Shown one piece after another: positions 55,441 through 64,000 of a stretch of DNA of 64,000 nt. The notes beneath the pieces were generated by a model, which saw only the letters and a list, made by a program, of their open reading frames with translations, made no database searches and was not told the origin of the DNA. Within the stretch, counting starts at the first letter, position 1. Every line of letters starts with the position of its first letter. Both the position numbers and the translations under genes were made by a program. The stretch is from NCBI RefSeq assembly GCF_003255815.1, contig NC_037668.1, forward strand, positions 11,358,542 through 11,422,541, written 5' to 3'. The stretch comes from Theropithecus gelada (taxonomy: Eukaryota > Chordata > Mammalia > Primates > Cercopithecidae).

Positions 55441-55453
55441 TGGCCATTACAAT

Positions 55454-55740
55454 CTTAAAGTAGATGTGTTGGGATAAAAATGTTTTCTCATATAAGTGAA
55501 GAAAGCAAGATGCAGAGCAGCATATTTAATATTATCTTATTTATAAATAAAAAGATTATGGATAAAGTAGAGTTATAGATACATAAATAATTTTTCTGAA
55601 AGTTAACAAGAAAGTGCTAATCGTTGGACACAAAGATCTGTTGGTGGTGGTATGACATGTTTTCTTTTTCTACCTCTCTCTCTTTTTCTATGTGGCTACA
55701 TTCCTCTTGTTTAAATAAAATAAATTAAAAAGTTAAAAGC
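55454..55740 (+). mobile_element. L1M LINE, right segment (3' end)
   Basis: 'gaagaaagcaagatgcagag' and 'gtttaaataaaataaattaa' complete the L1M 3' end. Confidence 0.75.
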
Positions 55741-55769
55741 ACACTGCCATATGTTGTATGATAGAGGTG

Positions 55770-56793
55770 GTAGGTGTAATGGGATACAGAGGACAGGCAT
55801 CTGAACCAGGAGAGACAAGGGGAATGTCAGAGAAGACTTCCTGGATCAAAGGATGCCTGGATCAAAGGATGCCTGGGCTTCATTTCTAAGGTAAGAAGTT
55901 GCTAGATGAAGATTGAGGTATGGGTAAAGGAATGGTATTTGCAAAGGCATGGAGATGAGAGTGAAGGCAAGACATGTTTAAGAAATTGTTTTACAAATGT
56001 TTTGTTGGAGTGCAGAGTAGTCAACAAATTAAAAAGCGGGATATGTAGGTGTCAAATCACCTAAGGCCTTAAATAGCCTCCTAAGGACTTTGGACCTTCT
56101 CCTAAAGCAAGGAAAAACAACTAAATATTTTTAAATGAAAAAGTGACCTGACTAAAATCCATAAAACCTTACTAAATAAATGCAAAGTTGCTCAATAATC
56201 CAACTATGTTAGAAGACTCACTGTATGCACAATATCGCAGAAGGGCCATCCTGGGTTCAGCTAACCTGGGATGTGAAAAGTACAATTCCATTCCTTGGAA
56301 ACAGATTTAAAGATGTGAGTTCTTCACGTAACATTTGTTCATTCATTTATTCATACTAATAAAAACAAATATTAAGTATACTTTTATATTGAGTATACGT
56401 TATAAGCAAAGCAAATATTCTAAGCTTTGAGAACAAAGGTGCAAAATGCATTGTCTCTGTCATCAAAAAATTTAGAATGATAATCACAATGCACTCTGAT
56501 AACTTCTACAGTGTACATAGTATGGTGGAAACAGCAGAGGGAGTGCTTAACTTCTTAGAGGAATTAGAAAAGACTTTGAAAAGGTGGTGACATTTAAAAT
56601 GGACATGAAGAGATAAAAGGAGCTCTCTAGATAAAAAGGGAGGCAGCAGGAATTCCAGAGATAGAAAATAGCAACTAAGCTAAAAAGAAAAAAAAAATGG
56701 CACAGAAATGAGTAAGCGCATGACAAGAAAGGAACCTAGGCTAGACAGATAAAGGAGGCAAGGGACAGAGGTGAAGTTGTGAAGGATTCACAC
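55770..56793 (-). mobile_element. L2 LINE, antisense, left part
   Basis: 'tgcaaaggcatggagatgag', 'gactttggaccttctcctaa' and 'gaattccagagatagaaaat' follow antisense L2 order, possibly from two copies (55770-56160 and 56400-56793). A perfect 16-bp tandem duplication 'ctggatcaaaggatgc' lies at 55841-55872. Confidence 0.65.
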
Positions 56794-57634
56794 TGATGCA
56801 GTTTAGATGTGTGTCCCTTCCATATCTCATGTTGAAATGTAATCCCCAATGTTGGAGGTGGGGCCTGGTGAGAGGTATTGGATCATGGAGGTGGATCCCT
56901 CATGAATGGCTTAACACCATCCCCTTGGTGATGAGTGAGTTCTTGCTCAGTTCATTCAAGATCTGGTTGTTTAAAAGAGTCTGAGACCTTCCCATTTTCT
57001 CTTTTGGTCTCTCTCTGGCATGTGACATGCCTGCTTCCCCTTGGCCTTCCACCTTAAGTGGAAGCTTCCTGAGGTCCTCACCTAAAGCAGATGCTGGCGC
57101 CAAGCTTCCTGTATAGCCTACAGAACTGTGAGCCAAAAATAAACCCCTTTTCTGTCTTTCTTTTCTTTTTTTTTTTTTTTTTTTGAGATGATGTCTCGTT
57201 CTGTCACCCAGGCTGGAGTGTAGTGGCGCGATCTTGGCTCACTGCAAGCTCCGCCTCCCGGGTTCACGCCATTCTCCTGCCTCAGCCTCCTGAGTAGCTG
57301 GGACTACAGGTGCCCGCCACCACGCCTGGCTAATTTTTTGTATTTTTAGTAGAGACGGGGTTTCACCGTGTTAGCCAGGATGCTCTGGATCTCCTGACCT
57401 TGTGATCCACCCCCCTCAGCCTCCCAAAGTGCTGGGATTACAGGCGTGAGCCACCATGCCCAGCTATAAACCTCTTTATGTTACCTAGTTCTGTTGATTT
57501 GTAGTTCATGAGCATGTATGAGATATGCCACCTTTGAACCTTGTTACGTCAGCACATTATCTGTCTCACCTAAACAAAGAAATAATTATCCAGTCTCAGA
57601 TATTCCTTTAGAGTAATGCAAACAGACTAATATA
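56794..57634 (+). mobile_element. MST-type MaLR LTR, split by AluY
   Basis: Sense LTR blocks: 'tgaaatgtaatccccaatgt', 'gaggtggggcctggtgagag', 'catgaatggcttaacaccat', 'gtggaagcttcctgaggtcc' and 'gatgctggcgccaagcttcc'. After the AluY (57161-57464) and about 105 extra bases, the LTR end 'ccagtctcagatattccttt' to 'gactaatata' follows (57592-57634). No retroviral genes are attached. Confidence 0.85.
57139..57477 (-). mobile_element. AluY, antisense, with TSD in the MST LTR
   Basis: The body is 57161-57464. The TSD is 'ataaaccccttt' (57139-57150) and 'ataaacctcttt' (57466-57477). AluY markers: 'gcaagctccgcctcccgggt', 'ttcacgccattctcctgcc' and 'ctcctgaccttgtgatcc'. Confidence 0.95.
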
Positions 57635-57905
57635 TGCACAAACCTTGGAAAGGACTTCAGACTTTTTAATCCACAGGCCACAGGAAGCTGCTGAAGGTTT
57701 TACAGCAGAAGAGGTATTACGAGAAAATCTATGTTTTGGAAGATAGCTGTAGAGGCTGTGAAGAAGGATTGGAGTCTGGAGCCCGCCTAAAAGCTTTAGG
57801 AGCTATTAAAACAGTCCTGGCAAGAGATATGATGAAACTAACTCAGTCAAGAATCATGAGATTGGAGATAACCAGGAGAGATCTGTGAAATGATTACGAA
57901 GAAGG
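57635..57905 (-). mobile_element. L2 LINE, antisense, right part
   Basis: 'ttggaaaggacttcagactt', 'gaagctgctgaaggttttac' and 'ttaggagctattaaaacagt' continue the antisense L2 from 56793 after the LTR. Confidence 0.65.
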
Positions 57906-57954
57906 TAGAAGATAACATGATTTATTGGATTTCTATCTTGCCCCCAGGCTCCAA

Positions 57955-58135
57955 GATAGGTACTTTATACACCTTATTTTATTTACTCTTTACAACAACA
58001 ACCCCATGAGGTAGGTGTGATGTGCCCCTTAAGAAATTGAACATCTGGGAGGCTAACTACTCACTCAAGATCACACAGGCATTAAATGTCAGAGCCAGGA
58101 TTTGACCCAATGTCTGCCAGATGTCAAAGCCCATA
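57955..58135 (-). mobile_element. MIR SINE, antisense
   Basis: 'accccatgaggtaggtgtga', 'caagatcacacaggcattaa' and 'gagccaggatttgaccc' form a clear antisense MIR. Confidence 0.9.
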
Positions 58136-58374
58136 TGCTTTCTCTCTACTCAGATAGTACCAAGAGGACTTGATGACTGATTACGTATTTTCTCCAATTA
58201 GGGTTCCATCGTCGCTCACTTTCCTAAATTTTGTAGGAAGCCATGTGTGTGCTCCAGCCTCTAGCAGCCCTGAGGAAGAATGTATTCCGCTAGGTTACAC
58301 TGTGCTAAGGGAAGGAGTACTTCTTACATTAAGCAGAGTGTGGAGGCCAAGGAGTGTTCAACCTGTCTAGGTGT

Positions 58375-58858
58375 GTATTTGTTTTCTATTGTGGCTATAA
58401 CAAATTATTATAAGCAATTATCATAAATCAGTACACATGTATTACCTTACAGTTCCATTAGTAGTCTACCATGCGTCTCACAGGGCTAAGACTGAGGCAT
58501 CAGCAGGGTAGAGTTCCTTTATGGACGCTTTAGGAGAGAATTCTCTTCTTGACTTTAAGAGCTTCTAAAGGACTCTACTCTGGCTCATGGCCCCCTTCCT
58601 GCAAGGGCAGGTCGAGTCCCTCTTACATATCATCACTCTGACCATCTTTACTGCCTCCCTCTTCCCCTTTAAAGGAAACTTGTAATTACATTGGGCCCAC
58701 CCAGATAATCCAGGCTGGTTTCTCTATTTTAAGGTCAGGCGATTAGAAACCTTAATTTTATCTGCAAATTTAATTCCCTTTTGCCAAGAAAGGTAACATG
58801 TTTACAGGTTCTGGGGATCAGGACACGGATACTTTGGAGGCCATTATTCTGCCCAACA
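58375..58858 (-). mobile_element. MaLR (MLT1-like) LTR, antisense
   Basis: 'tttctattgtggctataaca', 'caaattattataagcaatta', 'cattgggcccacccagataa' and 'ccattattctgcccaacatg' are antisense MaLR landmarks. Confidence 0.6.
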
Positions 58859-60109
58859 TGCAGTTCTTTATGACGATTTAGATTTGAATCTTGTATTGCT
58901 AGTTTTAGAAATTTATAAGAAGAGGGTGGTGAATAAAGAGTTAACTAGCCATCCAACAAGCACAATGACCTCTTGACAATGTTGAGCGTGGTGTAGACTG
59001 GTGGGCCAAGAGCTGGGCCGTTGGGGTAGGCAGTTCACATCTTCGAAGAAATGCTCATCAAACCATGACCAGTGGAAACCGGGACACCAGTCACCTGGGA
59101 AACCAAGTAAACATAAACATACAGCCATCCATCACTGCCATCTGGAAGAAATTGGGTAGTGAGGGTCTTCCTGTTAGGCCTTGCTTCAGTATTTATTTGT
59201 GTAGCTGGAGATCCCAGACCAGCCTTTCTGTCAGCGATGCTTCAGTGAAGAGCATGGGGCTGAATCTCAGCTTGGAATTAAAACATGCCACCTTTCTGTG
59301 TGAATGTGGATGTAAATATTACCAGCAGACAGGTCACTCAAGAGATAGGTGCCCGTATTTCCAAGTCTAAACAATCTCTGTAGGTCAGACAGGGAGGCCC
59401 CATGTGCTTGTTGGCAACACCACCTTTAGCAGAAGTCTGAATTCCCGGTGAATGCTGCCTGTGTTCTGCTCTATCCAGGAACTATGGCCTCCAGAAGCTT
59501 TGCCCTACAAGCTCCATCCTAGTCAATGACTTCAGGCAGAAATGTGCAGGGAAAAGATGGCTTCAGTTGGGTCCACTGTATGAGGTGATGTGTAAGTTTT
59601 ATGGGCTCTCCTCCCGGGAGTCCTTGCTTTTGACTGAGAGTGTGTTTTCAGTTGTTGCTCCAATCTATCAGTGGTGATAGATTTGACCAGCTCCCTGCAT
59701 ATGTTCTCGCCCTGTTCCCCAAGTGATTCAAAGCATATTTACAAAACAGCTGGCTCAGGTTGACAGGGGGCAAGTCTGAGGCGTGGATCAGAGCACAGTG
59801 AAGTGACCCATACAGGGAACAAACTTATGACCTTGGCCTCCTAAGCACTATCTCCTTACAGATTCAGCTAATACAGCTCCTGAAAGCTTGCCCTTCATCT
59901 ACGTCCACATGCCACATTGAAACAGTCAAAGGCAGCCCGGCAGCAGCAAGAAGGAAAACATTCAAACCAAGTTAGATTTCCTGGCATCATGTTGTTTCTT
60001 CTTAACTTGAAGATACATTGGGGGACCCCTAGTCTGCTGACACTGTATTAGATTCAGTCAAACACTTTCTGGATGGCCGTGGAATACTATGAGTTACAAG
60101 AGACTCTCC
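58859..60109. other. Unassigned single-copy DNA
   Basis: No repeat is recognised apart from copy 1 of a short duplication at 59791-59868. The 101-codon frame 59065-59370 ends in a Cys-rich segment (CECGCKYYQQTGHSRDRC) that I cannot assign. Confidence 0.4.
59791..59868 (+). repeat. 78-bp duplication, copy 1
   Basis: Matches 61542-61620 in the same orientation with about seven differences. Both copies end in 'ctccttacagattcagct'. Confidence 0.9.
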
Positions 60110-60215
60110 CATCCTCATCCATGGTTACAGTGTAAGCTCCTGAAGGGCTTGGCCTGTGTTGTACTTAGTGCTTGGCACAGAACAGATGTTTAAAGCATGT
60201 CAGTGAAATTAACTT
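60110..60215 (+). mobile_element. L2 LINE 3' end
   Basis: 'gtgtaagctcctgaagggct', 'tgtgttgtacttagtgct' and 'tggcacagaacaga' match the L2 terminal region. Confidence 0.75.
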
Positions 60216-60222
60216 TGAAAAT

Positions 60223-60550
60223 GGATAAATTTGGCTGGGCGCAGTGGCTCACACCTGTAATCCCAGCACTTTGGGAGGCTGAGGCGGGCAGATCATGAGG
60301 TCAGGAGATCGAGACCATTCTGGCGAACACGGTGAAACCCCGTCTCTACTAAAAAATACAAAAAAATTAGCCGGGCGTGGTGGCGGGCGCCTATAGTCCC
60401 AGCTTCTCGGGAGGCTGAGGCAGGAGAATGGCGTGAACCCGGGAGGCGATGGAGCTTGCAGTGAGCAGAGATCACGCCACTGCACTCCAGCCTGGGAGAC
60501 AGAGAGAGGCTCTGTCTCAAAAAAAAAAAAAAAAAAAAAAGGGTAAATTT
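60223..60550 (+). mobile_element. AluY, full length, with TSD
   Basis: The body is 60233-60540 with A22. Flanks 'ggataaattt' (60223-60232) and 'gggtaaattt' (60541-60550) are the TSD. AluY markers 'catgaggtcaggagatcgag' and 'ggcgtgaacccgggaggcg' are present, with an extra 'atg' in 'aggcgatggagcttgc'. Confidence 0.95.
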
Positions 60551-60665
60551 GTGAGATAAATTCAATTTTTACATGTACCCTGACTTTACTTTGAAAAGCC
60601 AAATTCTCAAAAATTCTTATATTCCCTATCACTTATTTCATGGACAGCAAATAACCTAGAGTAAT

Positions 60666-60962
60666 ACTGCCCAATAGAAATGTAACACAAGCCTCAAATA
60701 CCAGCCACATACATACTTTTACATTTTTTAGTAGCCACATTAAAATAAGTAAAATTAAATAGATAAAATTAATTTTCATACTATATTTAACCCAATATAT
60801 CAAAAATACTGTAATTTCACATGCATGTTATATAAACATTATCAATGAGCTCTTTTTCATTTTTTTTTTTTTTAAATAACAACTCTAGCAGCCCATCTCA
60901 ATTCAAACTAGCTAAATAGCCACATGGGGCTTACTGCTACTGCGTTCAATAGCACAGCTCTG
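60666..60962 (+). mobile_element. MER3 DNA transposon (hAT-Charlie, non-autonomous)
   Basis: 'ctgcccaatagaaatgtaac', 'tttagtagccacattaaaat', 'aacccaatatatcaaaaata' and the end 'agctaaatagccacatgggg' with 'tcaatagcacagctctg' span a nearly complete MER3. Confidence 0.88.
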
Positions 60963-61142
60963 GGGCCCTCTTCATTTTCCATTCTCTCTTCGTTTTCATT
61001 TGTCTTTCCACTGCTTACCTCTGTGCCCCTACTCGCTCCCCTCCTCTTCCCTCTTCTGTAATATCAACTTCATTCAGAAATGCCCTCCCCATACCTCTGC
61101 CAGTTCAATCGCACCCACCCTGCTAGGACAGTCTCAAGACTG
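60958..61142 (+). repeat. Copy of the L2-like segment at 44337-44510
   Basis: Shared blocks: 'ccctcttcattttccattct', 'ttcagaaatgccctcccc' and 'accctgctaggacagtctca' with 'agact'. It begins exactly at the end of MER3 and lacks the downstream L2 terminal part present at 44922-44992. Copy 1 lacks about 19 bases seen here at about 61013-61031. Confidence 0.9.
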
Positions 61143-61194
61143 GTGAATATTATGATTAATTAATATCCAAATAGCCCTTAGTAAAGAATCCTTA

Positions 61195-61335
61195 CTTTCA
61201 TTGGCTCGTTAATAATGGCATGTAATAAGTGCCATTATTTCCTCTTTATTGTTGAAGAAACAGGTTCAATTTCAAACTATTCAGTGGTAGAGCAAGGACT
61301 TGGAAGCAGGTGTTCTGGGTTCAGAGCTTCCCATC
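61195..61335 (-). mobile_element. MIR SINE, antisense
   Basis: 'attatttcctctttattgtt', 'gtggtagagcaaggacttgg' and 'ggtgttctgggttcagagct' are a diverged antisense MIR. Confidence 0.65.
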
Positions 61336-61541
61336 ATGCCACACACGTGCTGCCATTGCAGAAAGAAACCTCCACTCATGGCCTCCCTCTCTCCCTTCTG
61401 ACGGGAAAGAAAGAAAATTAAATAGCAATTCCAGTAAATTATAACATGTGCTGTAATAGAAGAGACAGAGGGTTCTATGCGAGCATTTGGAAAGGGCATG
61501 TAACCTATCCTGAGGGAAGTCACCGGAGATATGGGATTGCA

Positions 61542-61620
61542 GAGCAGAGTGAAGTGATCTATACAGGGAACAAGCCTATGACCTTGACCTCCTAAGCACT
61601 CTCTCCTTACAGATTCAGCT
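61542..61620 (+). repeat. 78-bp duplication, copy 2
   Basis: Copy of 59791-59868, beginning 'gagcagagtgaagtga'. See the paired entry and finding. Confidence 0.9.
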
Positions 61621-62499
61621 TCTGATGGGGTTGCTTCTGGAAAGAGCCCGGTGAAGTGAGTCATAGTTTTAATCAACTGTCATGTTATAGTTTATTTCAG
61701 GCAAGTGGTTTAGGTAGGCACTGTCACATTATAAATGTCATTACTAGCTAAGACTGGCCTGAGGCTCAGAGAGCCACAGACAGTTTGAGAATATCTGCCC
61801 AACTCCTTCCTAAGCCCATTATTGTAGAAACTACCCTGATTTTGGTGGGGACTTTTGGATCCTGAGAAGAAAAGCTAGACTTGTGGAAAAACACATTTCT
61901 CATGTGCCATTTGCATGCAGCCCCCCACTTTCCATTATTATGCTCATTTTAGAGCTCCAAGCGTCATGCCTGGACCTCTTAGTCCTGCTTTCAGGAAGAG
62001 ATTGAATTCATCTTTATTCTTTTCTTTCTGATTTTTAAGCAGTAGCAGTATGGTAACACTTCTCAATTTTATTTCCAGCTATACCTATGGCCTCAATTTT
62101 CTTCCCAGTGATGCTCTCAGGTAGACTTAATTCTGGTTGTTTTGCAGCTTTAAGTTTTGCACAGTCTTGCTGGCCTGCAGTGCCCCTTTGCTTGGAACTC
62201 CGATGCTGTGATTTTCCTCTTGAAATTCAAATCATCTTTGAAAAAGGCAACCAGTTTCTCACCTAAGCCACGTCTAAACAGGTCTGGTTCCCAGACCATA
62301 TCTGGCATGAAAAGAGGCTCAGTGTAGCACACAATAGATGACTGTAGTCTAATTTTAGACCAGATGGTTGACCATGTCTCCTCCCTGTGATCCCATCTCT
62401 TACCTCCATCAGACCAACTCCTTAGGGAGGGACCCTCACAAGCATCAAGAACATACAGAAATAAATACATGTCTTGTCCTAAAACACAGAGGTGATCCC
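61621..62499. other. Unassigned single-copy DNA
   Basis: A weak MIR-like segment may exist at 61715-61830. Otherwise nothing is recognised. Confidence 0.4.
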
Positions 62500-62880
62500 G
62501 CTATTGTCCTGATTAAGACATTTTCACAGTTCAGTATACTCTACAAGATGAAGTCCAAACTCTTCAACCATGTAACAAAGTCCTTCATGTTTCCTCCCTC
62601 CCCAGACTCCTCTTCTATCATACCTCATACCCTACACACCAAACACACAAATGTCCCTGCAGTTTCCTGAAAACATCGGGTGGGTTCAGGCCTGCCATTT
62701 CCATACCTGAGCTGCCAGTTCTTTCACCCTCATCTCTGTGCACCTTGCCAACACATACTCACACACATACTCACATACAGAATCTCACCTGGACACCCCA
62801 CCCGCAGTCAAAACTGATCATTCCTTCCTTTGTGAATCCTGACACTGTCCACATCTTTAGCATAATGCCTGTAACATGCT
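62500..62880 (+). mobile_element. L2 LINE 3' region
   Basis: 'acaagatgaagtccaaactc', 'ttcaaccatgtaacaaagtc', 'cctgcagtttcctgaaaaca' and 'cttcctttgtgaatcctgac' follow L2 order. Confidence 0.8.
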
Positions 62881-63047
62881 GCTGCGTTTTTTATTTACAG
62901 AGCTAAACAAAAGGGACCTGGGGGCAAGGACTATTCCTGAGTTATCAACTCTCCTTTGCCTATCAAGATGTCTATGCATAAATAAGCATTTTATTTACTG
63001 ATAATCAAAAGGAAGATAAAGAGGTAGAATGATGCCCTACCATAAAG

Positions 63048-63164
63048 GGTTATATATATATGTGTATATATACACACACACATATGTATACATACACACA
63101 TACATACATATATGTGCGTGTATGTGTATATATATACACATATATATATATGTATATATATATA
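63048..63164. repeat. Compound TA/CA/TG microsatellite
   Basis: Alternating purine-pyrimidine repeats (TATA, CACA, TGTG, TACA) run up to the T-run of the next Alu and may include its decayed tail. Confidence 0.93.
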
Positions 63165-63467
63165 TTTTTTTGACAGAGTCTTGCTCTGTCACCCAGGGTG
63201 GAGTGCAGTGGTGTGATCTTGGCTTACTGCAACCTTCGCCTCCCAGGTTCAAGCAATTCTTGTGCCTTAGCCTCCTGAGTAGCTGGGATTACAGGCCCTG
63301 CCACCACACCCGGCTAAACCACCACACCTGGCTAAATTTTGTAATTTTTGTAGTGACGGGGTTTCACCATGTTGGCCAGGCTGGTCTCAAACTCCTGACC
63401 TTGGCTGATCCACCTGCCTCGACCTCCCAAAGTGCTGGGATTACAGGCGTGAGCCACTGCGGCCAGG
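63165..63467 (-). mobile_element. AluS, antisense, with internal 18-bp duplication
   Basis: Tail T7 at 63165-63171 and 5' end 'cactgcggccagg' at 63467. 'ccaccacacccggctaaa' (63301-63318) is repeated with one change at 63319-63336. Confidence 0.94.
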
Positions 63468-63538
63468 GCTCTCTCTCTCTCTCTGTATATATATATGTAT
63501 ATATACATATATATAGAGTATAGTGTATATATATAGTT
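63468..63538. repeat. (CT)n(TA)n microsatellite spacer
   Basis: A CT run is followed by TATA/TACA repeats. It separates two head-to-head Alus. Confidence 0.92.
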
Positions 63539-63843
63539 GGCTGGGCATGGTGGTTCACACCTGTAATCCCAGTAATTTGGGAGGCCAAGGCGGGCAAATC
63601 GCTTGAGCTCATGAGTTCAAGATCAGCCTGGGGAACATGGCAAAACCCCGTCTCTACAAAAGATACAAAAAATTAGCCGGGAGTGCTGACGTACACCTGT
63701 AGTCCCAGCTACTTGGGAGGCTGAGGTGGGAGGATCTCTTGAGCCCAGGAGGCAGAGGTTGCAGTGAGACGAGATCATGCCACTGCACTCCAGCCTGAGC
63801 AACATAGTGAGACTCTGTCTCAAAAAAAAAAAAAAAAAAAAAA
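63539..63843 (+). mobile_element. Alu (AluJ/S), sense
   Basis: Starts 'ggctgggcatggtggttcac' and ends in A22 (63822-63843). 'ggatctcttgagcccaggag' suggests AluJ/Sx age. Confidence 0.93.
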
Positions 63844-63925
63844 CACCAGGATTTTTCTATGTTTCCCAGGCTGGACTTGAACTCCTAAGCTTGAGTGATC
63901 CTCCTGCTTCAACCTCCCAAGAGAA
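63844..63925 (-). mobile_element. Alu left-arm fragment, antisense
   Basis: 'tttctatgtttcccaggctg' and 'gagtgatcctcctgcttcaa' are antisense Alu sequence from about base 40 to 110. The adjacent sense Alu may have inserted into or beside an older Alu. Confidence 0.8.
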
Positions 63926-64000
63926 AGGATTTTACTCCACTTGTCCCTTACTTAGCTCCTCCTCTTTTATCTAGGAGATTTTTTTTTAAATCTAAGCATG

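Noticed and set aside
59065..59370. 101-codon frame ending in a Cys/His-containing tail.
   Set aside because: The CxC...C spacing does not match a zinc-finger family I know, and there is no promoter, splice or homology support.

Overview
The window is nuclear DNA of a primate, most likely an Old World monkey. The evidence is dense Alu SINEs, primate L1 LINEs, and older mammalian repeats (MIR, L2, MER3, MER5, MaLR/ERVL LTRs). The one young AluY-type element (18932-19240) carries sequence variants I associate with the Old World monkey AluYR lineage rather than with human AluY. I see no intact protein-coding gene, rRNA, tRNA, CpG island or CRISPR array. Almost every open frame longer than 60 codons is a shadow of a repeat or a chance frame. 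The window reads as gene desert or deep intron.

Layout. 1-2157: L1 3' half on +, split by an Alu monomer, then a short antisense L1 (2304-2957). 2974-6270: mostly unique DNA. 6270-8300: antisense L1M mosaic. 9021-9311: AluS. 10238-10468: possible minus-strand exon relic. 11830-13825: 5'-truncated L1PA with clear target-site duplication (TSD). 13860-16840: old L1M (-) broken by a truncated Alu and by a composite of a 5'-complete L1 that ends inside ORF1 plus an abutting Alu. 18932: AluY. 19849-20648: RPL6 processed pseudogene (-). 20820-23025: two antisense L1M pieces. 23-30 kb: largely unique with one AluS. 30.7-40.3 kb: scattered MIR, L2 and Alu, with a three-level nest at 38.1-40.25 kb. 40.75-41.73 kb: two opposed LTRs. 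42.4-45.3 kb: Alu cluster, including a collapsed inverted Alu and a head-to-head AluJ pair. 46-53.5 kb: mainly unique with two diverged local duplications. 53.5-55.75 kb: L1M carrying an LTR and a double Alu insertion with a 350-bp polypyrimidine tract. 55.77-57.9 kb: antisense L2 split by a MaLR LTR that is itself split by AluY. 58.4-64 kb: LTR, AluY, MER3, L2 and an inverted Alu pair at the right edge.

The main interest is genome mechanics, not genes. At two loci three copies of one insertion target are visible (14359/15864/16181 and 54545/54786/55442). There is an L1 with a duplicated YY1 motif at its 5' end and a premature A-rich 3' end, a mosaic L1 with a 67-bp internal duplication, a collapsed inverted Alu palindrome, an orphan AluY scrap, and three pairs of unexplained diverged duplications (44.3/61.0 kb, 51.8/52.8 kb, 59.8/61.5 kb). 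Family names were assigned by eye from remembered consensus sequence, so subfamily calls are approximate and percentage identities are eye estimates. I found no convincing new biological system.
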